From Bacteroidales bacterium (GTDB lineage: Bacteria; Bacteroidota; Bacteroidia; Bacteroidales; UBA932), in NCBI GenBank assembly GCA_004552615.1, contig SFNZ01000002.1, positions 1 to 64,000 on the forward strand: 64,000 nucleotides of DNA, read 5' to 3'. How positions within the stretch are numbered: position 1 is the stretch's first letter; the number at the start of each line of letters is the position of its first letter. Below the pieces are notes generated by a model. That model was not told the origin of the DNA. It ran no database searches and saw only the letters and a program-made list of their open reading frames with translations. This document shows positions 1-8,130 of this stretch, in pieces. A program made the translations under genes and the position numbers.

Positions 1-47
1 CACCTTATGATTTAAGTAAAGGAAGAATATCCTTCAGATACAAATAA
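1..47 (+). CDS. infA: Translation initiation factor IF-1, C-terminal end only
   Basis: Reading from base 3, the last 14 codons translate to [14 protein letters not shown] and then TAA. This is the conserved end of IF-1, the small OB-fold factor that binds the 30S A site during initiation. The rest of the gene lies before the window. Its place directly upstream of rpmJ and rpsM matches the usual infA-rpmJ-rpsM order. Only 14 residues are visible, but both family ending and context agree. Confidence 0.85.
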   Translation, partial: PYDLSKGRISFRYK

Positions 48-60
48 AATTTTCAGTGTT

Positions 61-177
61 ATGAAAGTAAAGACATCCATCAAAAAGCGCAGCGAAGATT
101 GCAAGATCGTAAGGCGTAAAGGTCACCTTTATGTCATCTGCAAGAAGAACCCTAAGTTCAAGATGCGCCAAGGATAA
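61..177 (+). CDS. rpmJ: 50S ribosomal protein L36
   Basis: A 38-codon gene ([17 protein letters not shown]..., ending KMRQG) of exactly the length usual for L36, placed between infA and rpsM. L36 is a small basic protein near the peptidyl-transferase region of the 50S subunit. Zinc-binding L36 has Cys11, Cys14, Cys27 and His33. Here positions 11 and 33 are Ser and Phe and only Cys14 and Cys27 remain, so this is a zinc-independent (C-minus) form. Confidence 0.95.
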   Translation: MKVKTSIKKRSEDCKIVRRKGHLYVICKKNPKFKMRQG

Positions 178-211
178 TATTCATTTGTAATAAAACAAAT
201 AAAGATAAATT

Positions 212-589
212 ATGGCAAGAATAGCCGGTGTTGATTTACCGAACAACAAAAGAGGAGAGATAGGTCTTACCTATATCTTCGGAATCGGCCGCTCATCAGC
301 AAGGAAGATCCTCGATGAGTGCGGAATCGACTATGACACTAAGGTCAGCGAGTGGAACGACGACCAGATCGGAAAGATCCGTTCTATCATCGCAAACGAC
401 TACAAGATCGAGGGTGAGCTCCGTTCTTCAGTCCAGATGAACATCAAGCGTCTTATGGACATCGGTTGCTACAGGGGCATCCGTCATCGTATCGGACTTC
501 CTGTACGCGGACAGAGCACAAAGAACAATGCCCGCACCAGAAAGGGTAAGAAGAAGACTGTTGCCAACAAGAAGAAGGCAACCAAGTAA
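212..589 (+). CDS. rpsM: 30S ribosomal protein S13
   Basis: 125 residues beginning [14 protein letters not shown], the standard S13 start, with a helix-hairpin-helix-like N-terminal part and a basic tail (RTRKGKKK onwards) that reaches into the decoding centre. S13 sits in the 30S head and contacts the P-site tRNA and the 50S subunit. The ATG follows an A-rich leader without a Shine-Dalgarno. It is 34 bases after rpmJ and 13 bases before rpsK, so co-transcribed with both. Confidence 0.98.
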   Translation: MARIAGVDLPNNKRGEIGLTYIFGIGRSSARKILDECGIDYDTKVSEWNDDQIGKIRSIIANDYKIEGELRSSVQMNIKRLMDIGCYRGIRHRIGLPVRGQSTKNNARTRKGKKKTVANKKKATK

Positions 590-602
590 AAATTGATGAA
601 TT

Positions 603-989
603 ATGGCAAAGAAAACTACAACATCCAAAAGAGTTGTCAAGGTTGAAGCTTATGGCGAGGCTCATATTTCATCAACCTTCAACAATGTAATCGTTTCCCT
701 CACCAACGCCCAGGGCCAGGTTATCAGCTGGGGTTCTGCAGGCAAGTGTGGTTTCAGGGGATCCAAGAAGAACACCCCTTACGCTGCCCAGATGGCTGCT
801 GAGGATGCTGCCAAGACCGCTTTCGATGCTGGTCTTCGCAGGGTTAAATGCTACGTAAAGGGTCCGGGAGCTGGCCGTGAGTCCGCAATCCGCACCACCA
901 ACAATGCTGGTATCATCGTTACCGAGATCATCGACGTAACCCCGATGCCTCACAATGGCTGCAGACCAAAAGGCCGTCGTAAAGTTTAA
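603..989 (+). CDS. rpsK: 30S ribosomal protein S11
   Basis: 128 residues. The conserved core ([17 protein letters not shown] near residues 22-38, [11 protein letters not shown] near 88-98) and the ending [11 protein letters not shown] are typical of S11, which lines the mRNA exit region of the 30S platform. The N-terminus is longer and Lys/Thr-rich, as often in this phylum. It lies in the alpha operon between rpsM and rpsD with short gaps (13 and 21 bases). Confidence 0.98.
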   Translation: MAKKTTTSKRVVKVEAYGEAHISSTFNNVIVSLTNAQGQVISWGSAGKCGFRGSKKNTPYAAQMAAEDAAKTAFDAGLRRVKCYVKGPGAGRESAIRTTNNAGIIVTEIIDVTPMPHNGCRPKGRRKV

Positions 990-1010
990 TTTTTAAATTC
1001 TTAGATTACT

Positions 1011-1613
1011 ATGGCAAGATATACAGGTCCAAGCACCAAAATCGCCCGTAAATTCGGCGAACCTATCTTCGGCTCAGACAAATATTTCGAGAAGAGAAAT
1101 TTCCCTCCGGGACAGCACGGTCTCGCTGCCAAGCGCAAGAAGTCCAAGGACTACGCAATGCAGCTCAAGGAGAAGCAGAAGGTCAAGTATATGTACGGCG
1201 TCCTCGAGCGTCAGTTCCACAATACCTACAACAAGGCTTCCCGCATGAGCGGTCAGAAGGGTGAGAACCTTATCATCCTCCTCGAGAGCCGTCTGGACAA
1301 CATCGTTTACCGTCTCGGCATCGCTCCTACCCGCGCAGCTGCCCGCCAGCTCGTGTCCCATCACCACATCACCCTGAACGGATCCGTATGCAGCATCCCT
1401 TCAACCCAGGTGAAGGCCGGTGATACCGTAGCAGTCAGGGAGAGGTCCAAGCGCCTTGAGGTCACCCAGAACAGCGTTGCTTCTGTGACCAAGTACTCAT
1501 GGCTCGACTTCGATACCAAGACTCTCGTAGGTAAGTTCCTCAACGTTCCTACCAGAACCGAGATTCCGGAGAACATCAACGAGCAGCTCATCGTCGACCT
1601 CTACTCCAAGTAA
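1011..1613 (+). CDS. rpsD: 30S ribosomal protein S4
   Basis: 200 residues. The N-terminal part has the FPPGQHG motif, and an S4 RNA-binding domain lies around residues 93-155 ([28 protein letters not shown]). S4 is a primary 16S rRNA-binding protein that nucleates 30S assembly and in many bacteria represses its own operon. The N-terminal zinc cysteines of some S4 proteins are absent, so this is the C-minus type. It is followed after 19 bases by rpoA. Confidence 0.98.
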   Translation: MARYTGPSTKIARKFGEPIFGSDKYFEKRNFPPGQHGLAAKRKKSKDYAMQLKEKQKVKYMYGVLERQFHNTYNKASRMSGQKGENLIILLESRLDNIVYRLGIAPTRAAARQLVSHHHITLNGSVCSIPSTQVKAGDTVAVRERSKRLEVTQNSVASVTKYSWLDFDTKTLVGKFLNVPTRTEIPENINEQLIVDLYSK

Positions 1614-1632
1614 CATTTAACACCCAACAGAT

Positions 1633-2643
1633 ATGGCAATCTTAGCATTTCAGAAACCTGACAAGGTCATTATGCTCGAAAGCACCGATTCGTACGGCCG
1701 CTTTGAATTCCGTCCACTTGAGCCGGGATATGGCCAGACCATCGGTAATGCTCTTCGTCGCATCTTGCTTGCGTCTTTGGAGGGTTTTGCTATCAGTCAG
1801 ATAAAGATCTCCGGCGTAGACCAGGAGTTCGCCACCATTCCGGGCGTTATTGAGGGTATGCAGGACATCATCCTCAACCTCAAGGAAGTACGCTTCCGCC
1901 GTATGGTGGATTCAGTCGACACTGAGACAGCAAATATCGTCATCAGCGGCAAGCAGGAGTTCACGGCAGAAGATATCTCCAAAGGATTGTCTTCTTTTAT
2001 GGTGTTGAATCCGGATCTTCACATCTGCTCTCTTGAGCCTTCCGTAAAGCTCGAAATCGCCATTACCATCACCAAGGGACGCGGTTTCGTGCCTGCTGAG
2101 GAGCTCAGGGATGAGATTACTCCTATCGGAACCATTCCGGTGGATGCCATCTACACCCCTATCCGCAAGGTGAACTGGACCGTGGAGAACTGGCGAGTAG
2201 AGCAGAAGACCGACTACGAGAAACTGAATCTGGAGATTGTTACCGACGGTTCAATAACTCCGAACATCGCTCTTCAGGACGCTGCAAACATCCTTATCTA
2301 TCATTTCAAGCTCTTCACCGATGACAAGAAGCTGGCTCTCGAGAGCACGGTTAAACCGGATTCGAAGGAGCTTGACGAGGAGTCACTCCGCATGAGGCAT
2401 CTCCTTCTCAACAAGCTTTCCGACCTCGGCCTTTCAGTTAGGGCATACAACTGCCTGAAAGCTGCTGAGATTGACACGCTTGCAGACCTCGTGTCCTATT
2501 CGAGGCCGGAGTTGATGAAGTTCCGCAACTTCGGACGCAAGTCGCTCAACGAGATCGACCAGATGCTTGACAAGATGAAACTCACATTCGGTATGGATGT
2601 CACAAAGTACAATATTGAACCTAAGAAAAAGAATAACGTTTAA
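1633..2643 (+). CDS. rpoA: RNA polymerase alpha subunit
   Basis: 336 residues, normal length. The N-terminal assembly domain spans about residues 1-235 ([20 protein letters not shown] near 32-51). The C-terminal domain around 265-325 contains [12 protein letters not shown] and [12 protein letters not shown], the helix-hairpin-helix surface that contacts UP elements and activators. It dimerises to start core polymerase assembly. Position between rpsD and rplQ is the conserved alpha-operon order, and rplQ follows after 2 bases. Confidence 0.99.
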   Translation: MAILAFQKPDKVIMLESTDSYGRFEFRPLEPGYGQTIGNALRRILLASLEGFAISQIKISGVDQEFATIPGVIEGMQDIILNLKEVRFRRMVDSVDTETANIVISGKQEFTAEDISKGLSSFMVLNPDLHICSLEPSVKLEIAITITKGRGFVPAEELRDEITPIGTIPVDAIYTPIRKVNWTVENWRVEQKTDYEKLNLEIVTDGSITPNIALQDAANILIYHFKLFTDDKKLALESTVKPDSKELDEESLRMRHLLLNKLSDLGLSVRAYNCLKAAEIDTLADLVSYSRPELMKFRNFGRKSLNEIDQMLDKMKLTFGMDVTKYNIEPKKKNNV

Positions 2644-2645
2644 TT

Positions 2646-3131
2646 ATGAGGCATAATAAAGCAATCAATCATCTTGGTCGCAAGAGCTCTCACCGCAAGG
2701 CTCTCCTCGCAAACATGTCCTGCTCTCTTATCCTGCATAAGAGAATCAACACGACCGTTGCCAAGGCTAAGGCGCTGAAGTCCTATGTGGAGCCGCTCAT
2801 CACCAAGTCAAAAGACGATTCGACACACTCCCGCCGTGTTGTATTCAGTTATCTCAAGGACAAGACAGCAGTCGCTGAGCTCTTCCGTACGATAGCTCCG
2901 AAGATCGCTGACCGTCCGGGCGGATATCTCCGTGTCCTCCACACCGGTTTCAGGCAGGGAGACGCAGCAGAGATGGCACTCGTGGAGTTCGTTGACTTCA
3001 ACGACGCAGCTCTCGCATCCGCTCCTGCAAAGAAGGAGGCCAAGAAGGCTACCCGCCGCAGCCGTGCCAAGAAGGCCGCTGAGGCTCCAGTAGCTGAAGC
3101 TCCTGCAGCAGAAGAGGCAAAGGCAGAATAG
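2646..3131 (+). CDS. rplQ: 50S ribosomal protein L17
   Basis: 161 residues. The L17 core ([20 protein letters not shown] at the start, [15 protein letters not shown] near residues 92-106) covers about the first 120 residues. The last 40 are a low-complexity Ala/Lys/Glu extension ([15 protein letters not shown], then [13 protein letters not shown]) common in Bacteroidota L17. L17 lies near the peptide exit tunnel. It is the last gene of the alpha operon and a strong terminator follows 44 bases later. Confidence 0.98.
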   Translation: MRHNKAINHLGRKSSHRKALLANMSCSLILHKRINTTVAKAKALKSYVEPLITKSKDDSTHSRRVVFSYLKDKTAVAELFRTIAPKIADRPGGYLRVLHTGFRQGDAAEMALVEFVDFNDAALASAPAKKEAKKATRRSRAKKAAEAPVAEAPAAEEAKAE

Positions 3132-3175
3132 TCTGAAAGAGTCCGGAAGGACTTTGAAATACTACAACCCCGTAG

Positions 3176-3221
3176 AGAGAGGCTGGCTGAATGAATAATT
3201 CGGCCGGTCTTCTCTTTTTTT
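3176..3221 (+). terminator. Intrinsic terminator of the ribosomal-protein operon
   Basis: The arms 3176-3192 and 3198-3215 pair over 17 base pairs with a few G-U pairs and one bulged T. The loop is five bases (GAATA) and six T residues follow directly (3216-3221). It sits 44 bases after rplQ and cleanly separates the alpha operon from hppA. Confidence 0.9.
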
Positions 3222-3251
3222 GCATTATCTTTCAAAAAATCCATGCAATTG

Positions 3252-3283
3252 TTGTTCATAACCGAATAATTTGTATATATTTG
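3252..3283 (+). promoter_or_regulatory. Putative hppA promoter (Bacteroidota type)
   Basis: TATATTTG at 3276-3283 matches the TAnnTTTG -7 consensus, with TTG at 3252-3254 as a possible -33 box (spacer 21). The expected transcription start is near 3288, giving a leader of about 70 bases before hppA. A perfect palindrome overlaps the expected start. Confidence 0.55.
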
Positions 3284-3287
3284 CAAA

Positions 3288-3305
3288 CGAAAGCAAATGC
3301 TTTCG
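3288..3305. promoter_or_regulatory. 18-base palindrome at the hppA transcription start region
   Basis: Eight-base arms CGAAAGCA and TGCTTTCG are separated by AA. The palindrome begins 4 bases after the -7 box of the putative hppA promoter, a position typical of a repressor operator, though it could also be a 5' hairpin of the mRNA. No regulator is assigned. Confidence 0.4.
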
Positions 3306-3359
3306 GCGCGAAAGAGAGAAACGTTACAAGTATTTTCGTTATAATAATTATCAATACGT

Positions 3360-5549
3360 ATGGATTCACTATTCTACATTGTCCCTGCAGCGTCTCTGCT
3401 CGCCCTTTTTTTCGCCTGGCATTTTTTCAGGCAGATGATGAAGGAAAGCGAAGGGACGGTGACTATGAAAGAGATTGCCCAATATGTCCGTGACGGGGCG
3501 ATGGCTTATCTCAAGCAGCAGTATAAGGTCGTGACGATTGTTTTCATCATCCTTGCTGTATTCTTTGCAATTCTGGCTTATGGATTCCATATCCAGAACC
3601 CTTGGGTTCCGTTCGCATTCCTAACCGGAGGTTTCTTCTCCGGACTTGCAGGATTTATCGGCATGAAGACTGCCACCTACGCGTCCGCTCGCACCGCCAA
3701 TGCCGTGACCCGTTCTCTCAATTCGGGACTTAAGCTTGCTTTCCGCTCCGGAGCAGTGATGGGTCTTACAGTCGTGGGACTCGGTCTTCTTGATATTTCC
3801 ATCTGGTATGTAGTCCTCAAGGCCTTCGTATCCGACCCTAATCCGTCACAGGTCCTCGTGACCATCACCACCACCATGCTTACTTTCGGTATGGGTGCAT
3901 CCACCCAGGCCCTCTTTGCGAGAGTCGGTGGCGGCATATACACGAAGGCGGCTGACGTCGGGGCAGACATTGTCGGCAAGGTCGAGGCTGACATCCCTGA
4001 GGATGATCCGAGGAATCCGGCCACCATCGCTGACAATGTGGGAGATAACGTAGGTGACGTAGCCGGCATGGGAGCTGACCTTTACGAGTCATACTGCGGT
4101 TCCATACTCGCGACCATGGCTCTCGGCGCTTCCGCATTCTTCGGCGATGTTGATGCCCAGACCAGGGCGATACTCGCTCCTATGTGCATCGCCTCCATCG
4201 GTGTACTCCTCTCTGTTCTCGGAATTTATGCGGTCCGCACCAAGGAAGGGGCCGGACTTCAGGAGCTCCTCGGATCCCTCAGCCGCGGTACCAACCTCAG
4301 TGCAGGGCTCATAGCCGTCGTTTCGTTCGGCGTATTCTATTTCCTCGGTTTCCAGAACTGGTGGCAACTTTCCCTCTCCGTGATTTTCGGCCTCGTTTCG
4401 GGAGTCGTAATAGGCAAGGCTACAGAGTATTACACCTCTCATTCCTACAAGCCTACGCAGAAGCTTGCCGAAAGTTCCAAGACTGGTTCCGCCACTGTCA
4501 TCATCGGTGGAGTGGGTCTCGGAATGATTTCCACGGCAGTGCCAGTCATCACCATTGCGATAGCTATCCTTCTGTCATATCTTTGTGCGACCGGATTTTC
4601 ATTTGACCCTGCCCTGATAAGCAACGGCCTTTACGGAATCAGCATCGCTGCGGTCGGAATGCTTTCCACTCTCGGAATCACTCTTGCTACAGATGCATAC
4701 GGTCCAATTGCCGACAATGCCGGAGGAAACGCACAGATGAGCGGCCTCGATCCGGAAGTCCGCCAGAAGACTGACGTGCTCGACGCCCTTGGAAATACCA
4801 CGGCGGCTACCGGCAAGGGATTTGCCATAGGTTCTGCTGCATTGACGGCTCTTGCATTGCTGGCATCCTATATCGAGGAGATAAAAATCGGGCTCGGACA
4901 TATCGGGCAGACAATCATTGAAGTTGCAGGCCAGCAGGTGGAAGTGGCTACGGCCACCATCCCTCAGATTGTTGAATATTACCAGGTCAATCTCATGAAT
5001 CCGCGTGTGCTCGTGGGCGTCTTCATCGGTGCGATGATGGCATTCCTGTTCTGCGGTCTTACCATGAACGCTGTCGGCCGTGCCGCGCAGAAGATGGTTA
5101 CGGAAGTACGCCGCCAGTTCAAGGAGATCAAGGGAATCCTTACGGGCGAACAGCGCCCTGACTATGCGAGGTGCGTGGAGATTTCCACTCTCGGAGCTCA
5201 GCATGAGATGATTCTTCCTTCCGTGATAGCCATCGTGGCTCCGATTCTTACGGGTGTATGTCTCGGACCTTCCGGAGTGATGGGACTTCTGGTCGGCGGA
5301 CTTGGTGCCGGATTCGTGCTCGCGATTTTCCTGGCGAATTCCGGCGGTGCCTGGGACAATGCCAAGAAATATGTCGAAGAGGGGCATTTCGGCGGGAAGA
5401 ATTCCGAATGCCACAAGGCGACAGTTGTCGGCGATACCGTTGGTGATCCTTTCAAGGACACTTCCGGACCTTCATTGAATATCCTTATCAAGCTGATGAG
5501 CATGGTATCAATCGTGATGGCTGGGCTCACGGTGATGATTGGTGGATAA
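3360..5549 (+). CDS. hppA: Membrane-bound ion-pumping pyrophosphatase
   Basis: 729 residues with about 16 membrane segments, normal for the M-PPase family, which couples hydrolysis of pyrophosphate to H+ or Na+ export. The substrate site motifs are visible: DVGADIVGKVEADIPEDD from about residue 198, NVGDNVGD near 227, and DNAGGNAQM and DTVGDPFKDTSGP later. At the K+ determinant the protein reads GNTTAATGKG (about residue 477 on), with Ala where K+-independent enzymes have Lys, so it is predicted K+-dependent. K+-dependent members include Na+ and dual Na+/H+ pumps, the latter known from Bacteroides. Which ion this one pumps is not decided. It has its own promoter and terminator. Confidence 0.96.
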   Translation: MDSLFYIVPAASLLALFFAWHFFRQMMKESEGTVTMKEIAQYVRDGAMAYLKQQYKVVTIVFIILAVFFAILAYGFHIQNPWVPFAFLTGGFFSGLAGFIGMKTATYASARTANAVTRSLNSGLKLAFRSGAVMGLTVVGLGLLDISIWYVVLKAFVSDPNPSQVLVTITTTMLTFGMGASTQALFARVGGGIYTKAADVGADIVGKVEADIPEDDPRNPATIADNVGDNVGDVAGMGADLYESYCGSILATMALGASAFFGDVDAQTRAILAPMCIASIGVLLSVLGIYAVRTKEGAGLQELLGSLSRGTNLSAGLIAVVSFGVFYFLGFQNWWQLSLSVIFGLVSGVVIGKATEYYTSHSYKPTQKLAESSKTGSATVIIGGVGLGMISTAVPVITIAIAILLSYLCATGFSFDPALISNGLYGISIAAVGMLSTLGITLATDAYGPIADNAGGNAQMSGLDPEVRQKTDVLDALGNTTAATGKGFAIGSAALTALALLASYIEEIKIGLGHIGQTIIEVAGQQVEVATATIPQIVEYYQVNLMNPRVLVGVFIGAMMAFLFCGLTMNAVGRAAQKMVTEVRRQFKEIKGILTGEQRPDYARCVEISTLGAQHEMILPSVIAIVAPILTGVCLGPSGVMGLLVGGLGAGFVLAIFLANSGGAWDNAKKYVEEGHFGGKNSECHKATVVGDTVGDPFKDTSGPSLNILIKLMSMVSIVMAGLTVMIGG

Positions 5550-5576
5550 TGTTGTAATAATTGGTTTTCCTTTTTC

Positions 5577-5603
5577 AGGGATGTCCGGTTTCCGGGCATC
5601 CCT
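5577..5603 (+). terminator. Probable hppA terminator hairpin
   Basis: AGGGATGTCCGG and CCGGGCATCCCT form a 12-base-pair stem (one T-G pair) with a TTT loop, 27 bases after the hppA stop. The T run comes late (TTTTTT near 5617), so it is an imperfect intrinsic terminator. Confidence 0.6.
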
Positions 5604-5642
5604 ATTCATTGTGGCGTTTTTTCGCCTTTCCATATTTGCATC

Positions 5643-5911
5643 GGCAATGGTATTGCATTTCTCCGGACCAGGCCCTCCCAAGCGGAGCTTGGGCCCCTCT
5701 AGTGCCGAGGGCGGCAAGTCCTCCTAAATGCAATACCATTGCCGGAACGGAACAAGACCAAGTCGGGATTGAAGGCTATGCAAAAGCGCCGATCGCCCCC
5801 TTGAAAAGGGGGGACGGGGGATTGAGGAGGGAGGGCGGCAAGTCCTCCGAAATGCAATACCATTGCCGGAACGGAACAAGACCAAGTCGAGATTGAAGGC
5901 AATACAAGTGC
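5643..5911. repeat. Two direct 81-base repeats with an inverted partial copy
   Basis: Copies at 5707-5787 and 5831-5911 (offset 124) share about 90% of bases, including GGGCGGCAAGTCCTCC and GGAACAAGACCAAGTC. The 18 bases at 5643-5660 are the exact reverse complement of 5726-5743 and 5850-5867, so either direct copy could form a long hairpin with the inverted one. The 43 bases between the direct copies carry C and G runs. This looks like a decayed or duplicated non-coding repeat element. Only two copies and no regular spacers exclude CRISPR. Confidence 0.75.
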
Positions 5912-6078
5912 GTTTGGCAACAATGGTGTCATCAGACGCCGTGTTACATTCGTCGGGGAAAAGGGGGCATTCGGAAATGAAAAAACTTATATTGGGAATG
6001 AAAAACTTGATTATGTAAGAAATTAGCCTTAAATTGCGATGATTTATTTGATTTTTTAAAGAAGAAAAGGGCTTAAGT

Positions 6079-7110
6079 ATGAAAAGGATTACGATTCGTG
6101 ACGTTGCCCGTGAGGCAAAAGTGTCCGTTACCCTTGTTTCGTTCGTAATGAACGCCAAAAGAGATAAAGACGGAAATCTCGACTGCCCTGTAAATCCTGA
6201 GACCGCAAAGAGGGTCCTTCAGGTCGCACAGAAACTAGGCTACAGGAGAAATTTTGCTGCCGCATCACTCAGGAGCGGCCGTTCCAACTCCATTGCAGTC
6301 ATCCCTAATGATATTTCCAACAAATTCTTCGCCGGAGTCTCGAGATGCATCGAGGACAAGGCCAAGAGTTATGGCTATACAGTCCTTTTCGCAAGTTCAG
6401 ATGAGAATGCTGAAAGACTTGCCAATGTAATGGATGCAGTCCTTGCGCACAATATCGACGGAGTTATCGTGGCTCCTTGTACAGGAGGCGAGGCAGCTGT
6501 CAGGAAGGCCACTGATGCCGGCGTGCCGGTCGTGCTTCTCGACAGGGACATCGTGGATATGGAAAATGTCGGAAAAGTCCTTCTCGATGACGTTGAGGCA
6601 GGCTCCATGGCCACTAACCTTTTCATCGAGCGCGGTTACAGGAAGATAGAAATGATTTCATATTCTCTTGGAATCTCCAGCCTTGAGGAAAGGGAGTCCG
6701 GATACCGCAAAAGCATGATGGACCACGACCTCTATGATTTCGCAAAAGTGCATTACACTTCCTACGCGAAGGCTTCAGAGGATGTACCTGCCATCATCAA
6801 GGATGCTGTTTCCCGTGGCGTGGAGGCCATTTTCCTCCCGACATATTCGCTCTCCGCACTCGTGCTCATGACCATGAGGGACCTCGGACTCAAGACTCCG
6901 GAAGACATGGCCGTCATCGGATTCGACGTCAGCGACATATATCAGCTCTACTCGACATCTGTCACCCACATCGTGCAGCCTCTCAAGGAACTCGGAGAAA
7001 AATCAGTGGACGTGCTCATAAACATGATTCACAACAAGCCTGCTGAGAAGGTGGTCCTCAAGCCGGAGATGATTGAAGGCAATTCTACGGCAATGAAGAG
7101 TGGAAAATAA
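6079..7110 (+). CDS. LacI-family transcriptional regulator
   Basis: 343 residues, usual LacI length. The N-terminal helix-turn-helix (TIRDVAREAKVSVTLVSFVMN, about residues 5-25) is followed by the hinge helix (AASLRSGRSNSIAV, near 61-74) and a periplasmic-binding-protein-like effector domain to the end. Family members bind palindromic operators as dimers and usually respond to a sugar or nucleoside. No sugar catabolic operon is adjacent, so the effector cannot be inferred. It stands alone between the repeat gap and a terminator, suggesting a global rather than local regulator. Confidence 0.93.
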   Translation: MKRITIRDVAREAKVSVTLVSFVMNAKRDKDGNLDCPVNPETAKRVLQVAQKLGYRRNFAAASLRSGRSNSIAVIPNDISNKFFAGVSRCIEDKAKSYGYTVLFASSDENAERLANVMDAVLAHNIDGVIVAPCTGGEAAVRKATDAGVPVVLLDRDIVDMENVGKVLLDDVEAGSMATNLFIERGYRKIEMISYSLGISSLEERESGYRKSMMDHDLYDFAKVHYTSYAKASEDVPAIIKDAVSRGVEAIFLPTYSLSALVLMTMRDLGLKTPEDMAVIGFDVSDIYQLYSTSVTHIVQPLKELGEKSVDVLINMIHNKPAEKVVLKPEMIEGNSTAMKSGK

Positions 7111-7115
7111 TCTAC

Positions 7116-7145
7116 AGGGCGGGCTCCGTTGGACCTGCCTTTTTT
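7116..7145 (+). terminator. Terminator after the LacI-family gene
   Basis: GGCGGGCTCC (7118-7127) pairs with GGACCTGCC (7131-7139), with one bulged C and a GTT loop. The stem extends by two pairs into the following run of six T. It lies just after the stop and separates the regulator from rsgA. Confidence 0.8.
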
Positions 7146-7173
7146 GTTGGAATAATAGAGACCGACTGACAAA

Positions 7174-8124
7174 ATGAACGGTGAAGCTGTAGTAGTGAAA
7201 AATGCCGGAAGCCATTATCTTCTGTCCTGCCTTCCGGAATGGGCTCCATTTCCGGCAGTCCTCAAGGGGAAAATACGCCTGAAGGCCAACGAATCCACGA
7301 ATCCTGTGGCCGTGGGCGACAGGGTCCTGTTCGAATCAGACGCATTGACTGCATCAGAAGTGAGCCTGGAGCATCCTGCCCTGATCTGCTCGGTAATGGA
7401 CAGGAAAAACCATATCATCCGCAAGTCCACTAATCTTTCCCGCCAGTCCCACGTGATAGCTGCCAACGTGGACATGGCATTTGCGGTCGTTTCGCTCTAT
7501 TTCCCGGAAGTCAAGCTGCCTTTCCTGGACCGTATGCTTGTCACATGCGAGGTGTACGGAGTCCCGGTTACAATAGTGCTGAACAAGGTGGACCTCTACA
7601 GGGAAGAGGCTCCTGAAACGGTGGCGAATTTCATAAAGATATATACCGAAGCAGGGTACAGGGTCATCCAGACCTCGGCAAGGACAGGGGAAGGAATAGC
7701 AGAAGTCCGCGAGGCCTGCAGGGACAGGGTCTGCCTCTTCTCGGGAGAGTCCGGAGTGGGCAAATCCTCACTCATCAAGGCCCTTGACCCTTCATTGGAG
7801 CCGAAAATCGGAAAAATATCCACGGCCCATCTCCAGGGAAAACATACCACCTCGCTCTACGAAATGTACAGGATAGCTGACTGTGGCTATGTCATCGACA
7901 CCCCTGGTCTCAGGGGCTTCGGCCTGGTCAATCTGGAAAAGGACGAGATAGCGAGATATTTCCCGGAAATGCTCAAGGCATCCGAGAAATGCCGCTTCAT
8001 CCCGTGCACCCACACGCATGAGCCGGGATGCGCGGTCAAGGAAGCCGTGGAAGAAGGCCTCATAAGTCCGGAGCGGTATTCGTCATATCTCGGCATGATT
8101 GAGGAAGACAGGAAATTCAGATAG
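7174..8124 (+). CDS. rsgA: Ribosome small-subunit-dependent GTPase A
   Basis: 316 residues. An N-terminal OB fold is followed by a circularly permuted GTPase domain in which G4 (NKVD, near residue 137) comes before G1 (GESGVGKSS, near 191) and G3 (DTPG, near 242), the hallmark of RsgA/YjeQ. A C-terminal zinc site follows (CRFIPCTHTHEPGC, near 273-286). RsgA acts late in 30S maturation, checking the decoding region and releasing assembly factors. The MATE gene begins 6 bases after the stop, so the two are probably co-transcribed. Confidence 0.97.
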   Translation: MNGEAVVVKNAGSHYLLSCLPEWAPFPAVLKGKIRLKANESTNPVAVGDRVLFESDALTASEVSLEHPALICSVMDRKNHIIRKSTNLSRQSHVIAANVDMAFAVVSLYFPEVKLPFLDRMLVTCEVYGVPVTIVLNKVDLYREEAPETVANFIKIYTEAGYRVIQTSARTGEGIAEVREACRDRVCLFSGESGVGKSSLIKALDPSLEPKIGKISTAHLQGKHTTSLYEMYRIADCGYVIDTPGLRGFGLVNLEKDEIARYFPEMLKASEKCRFIPCTHTHEPGCAVKEAVEEGLISPERYSSYLGMIEEDRKFR

Positions 8125-8130
8125 AACAGG

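Larger units (their letters stand above)
5550..6078. other. Repeat-rich intergenic gap between hppA and the LacI gene
   Basis: 529 bases without a convincing gene. It holds the hppA terminator, a hairpin at 5678-5694 (CCCAAGC/GCTTGGG), two direct 81-base repeats with an inverted partial copy, runs of C and G between the repeats, and a 21-base imperfect tandem repeat at 5973-6014 just before the LacI-family gene. Short frames across the repeats lack family similarity and are not called. Confidence 0.7.

Noticed and set aside
5707..5911. Possible CRISPR array
   Set aside because: Only two repeat copies of 81 bases, one 43-base interval, and no cas genes in the window.
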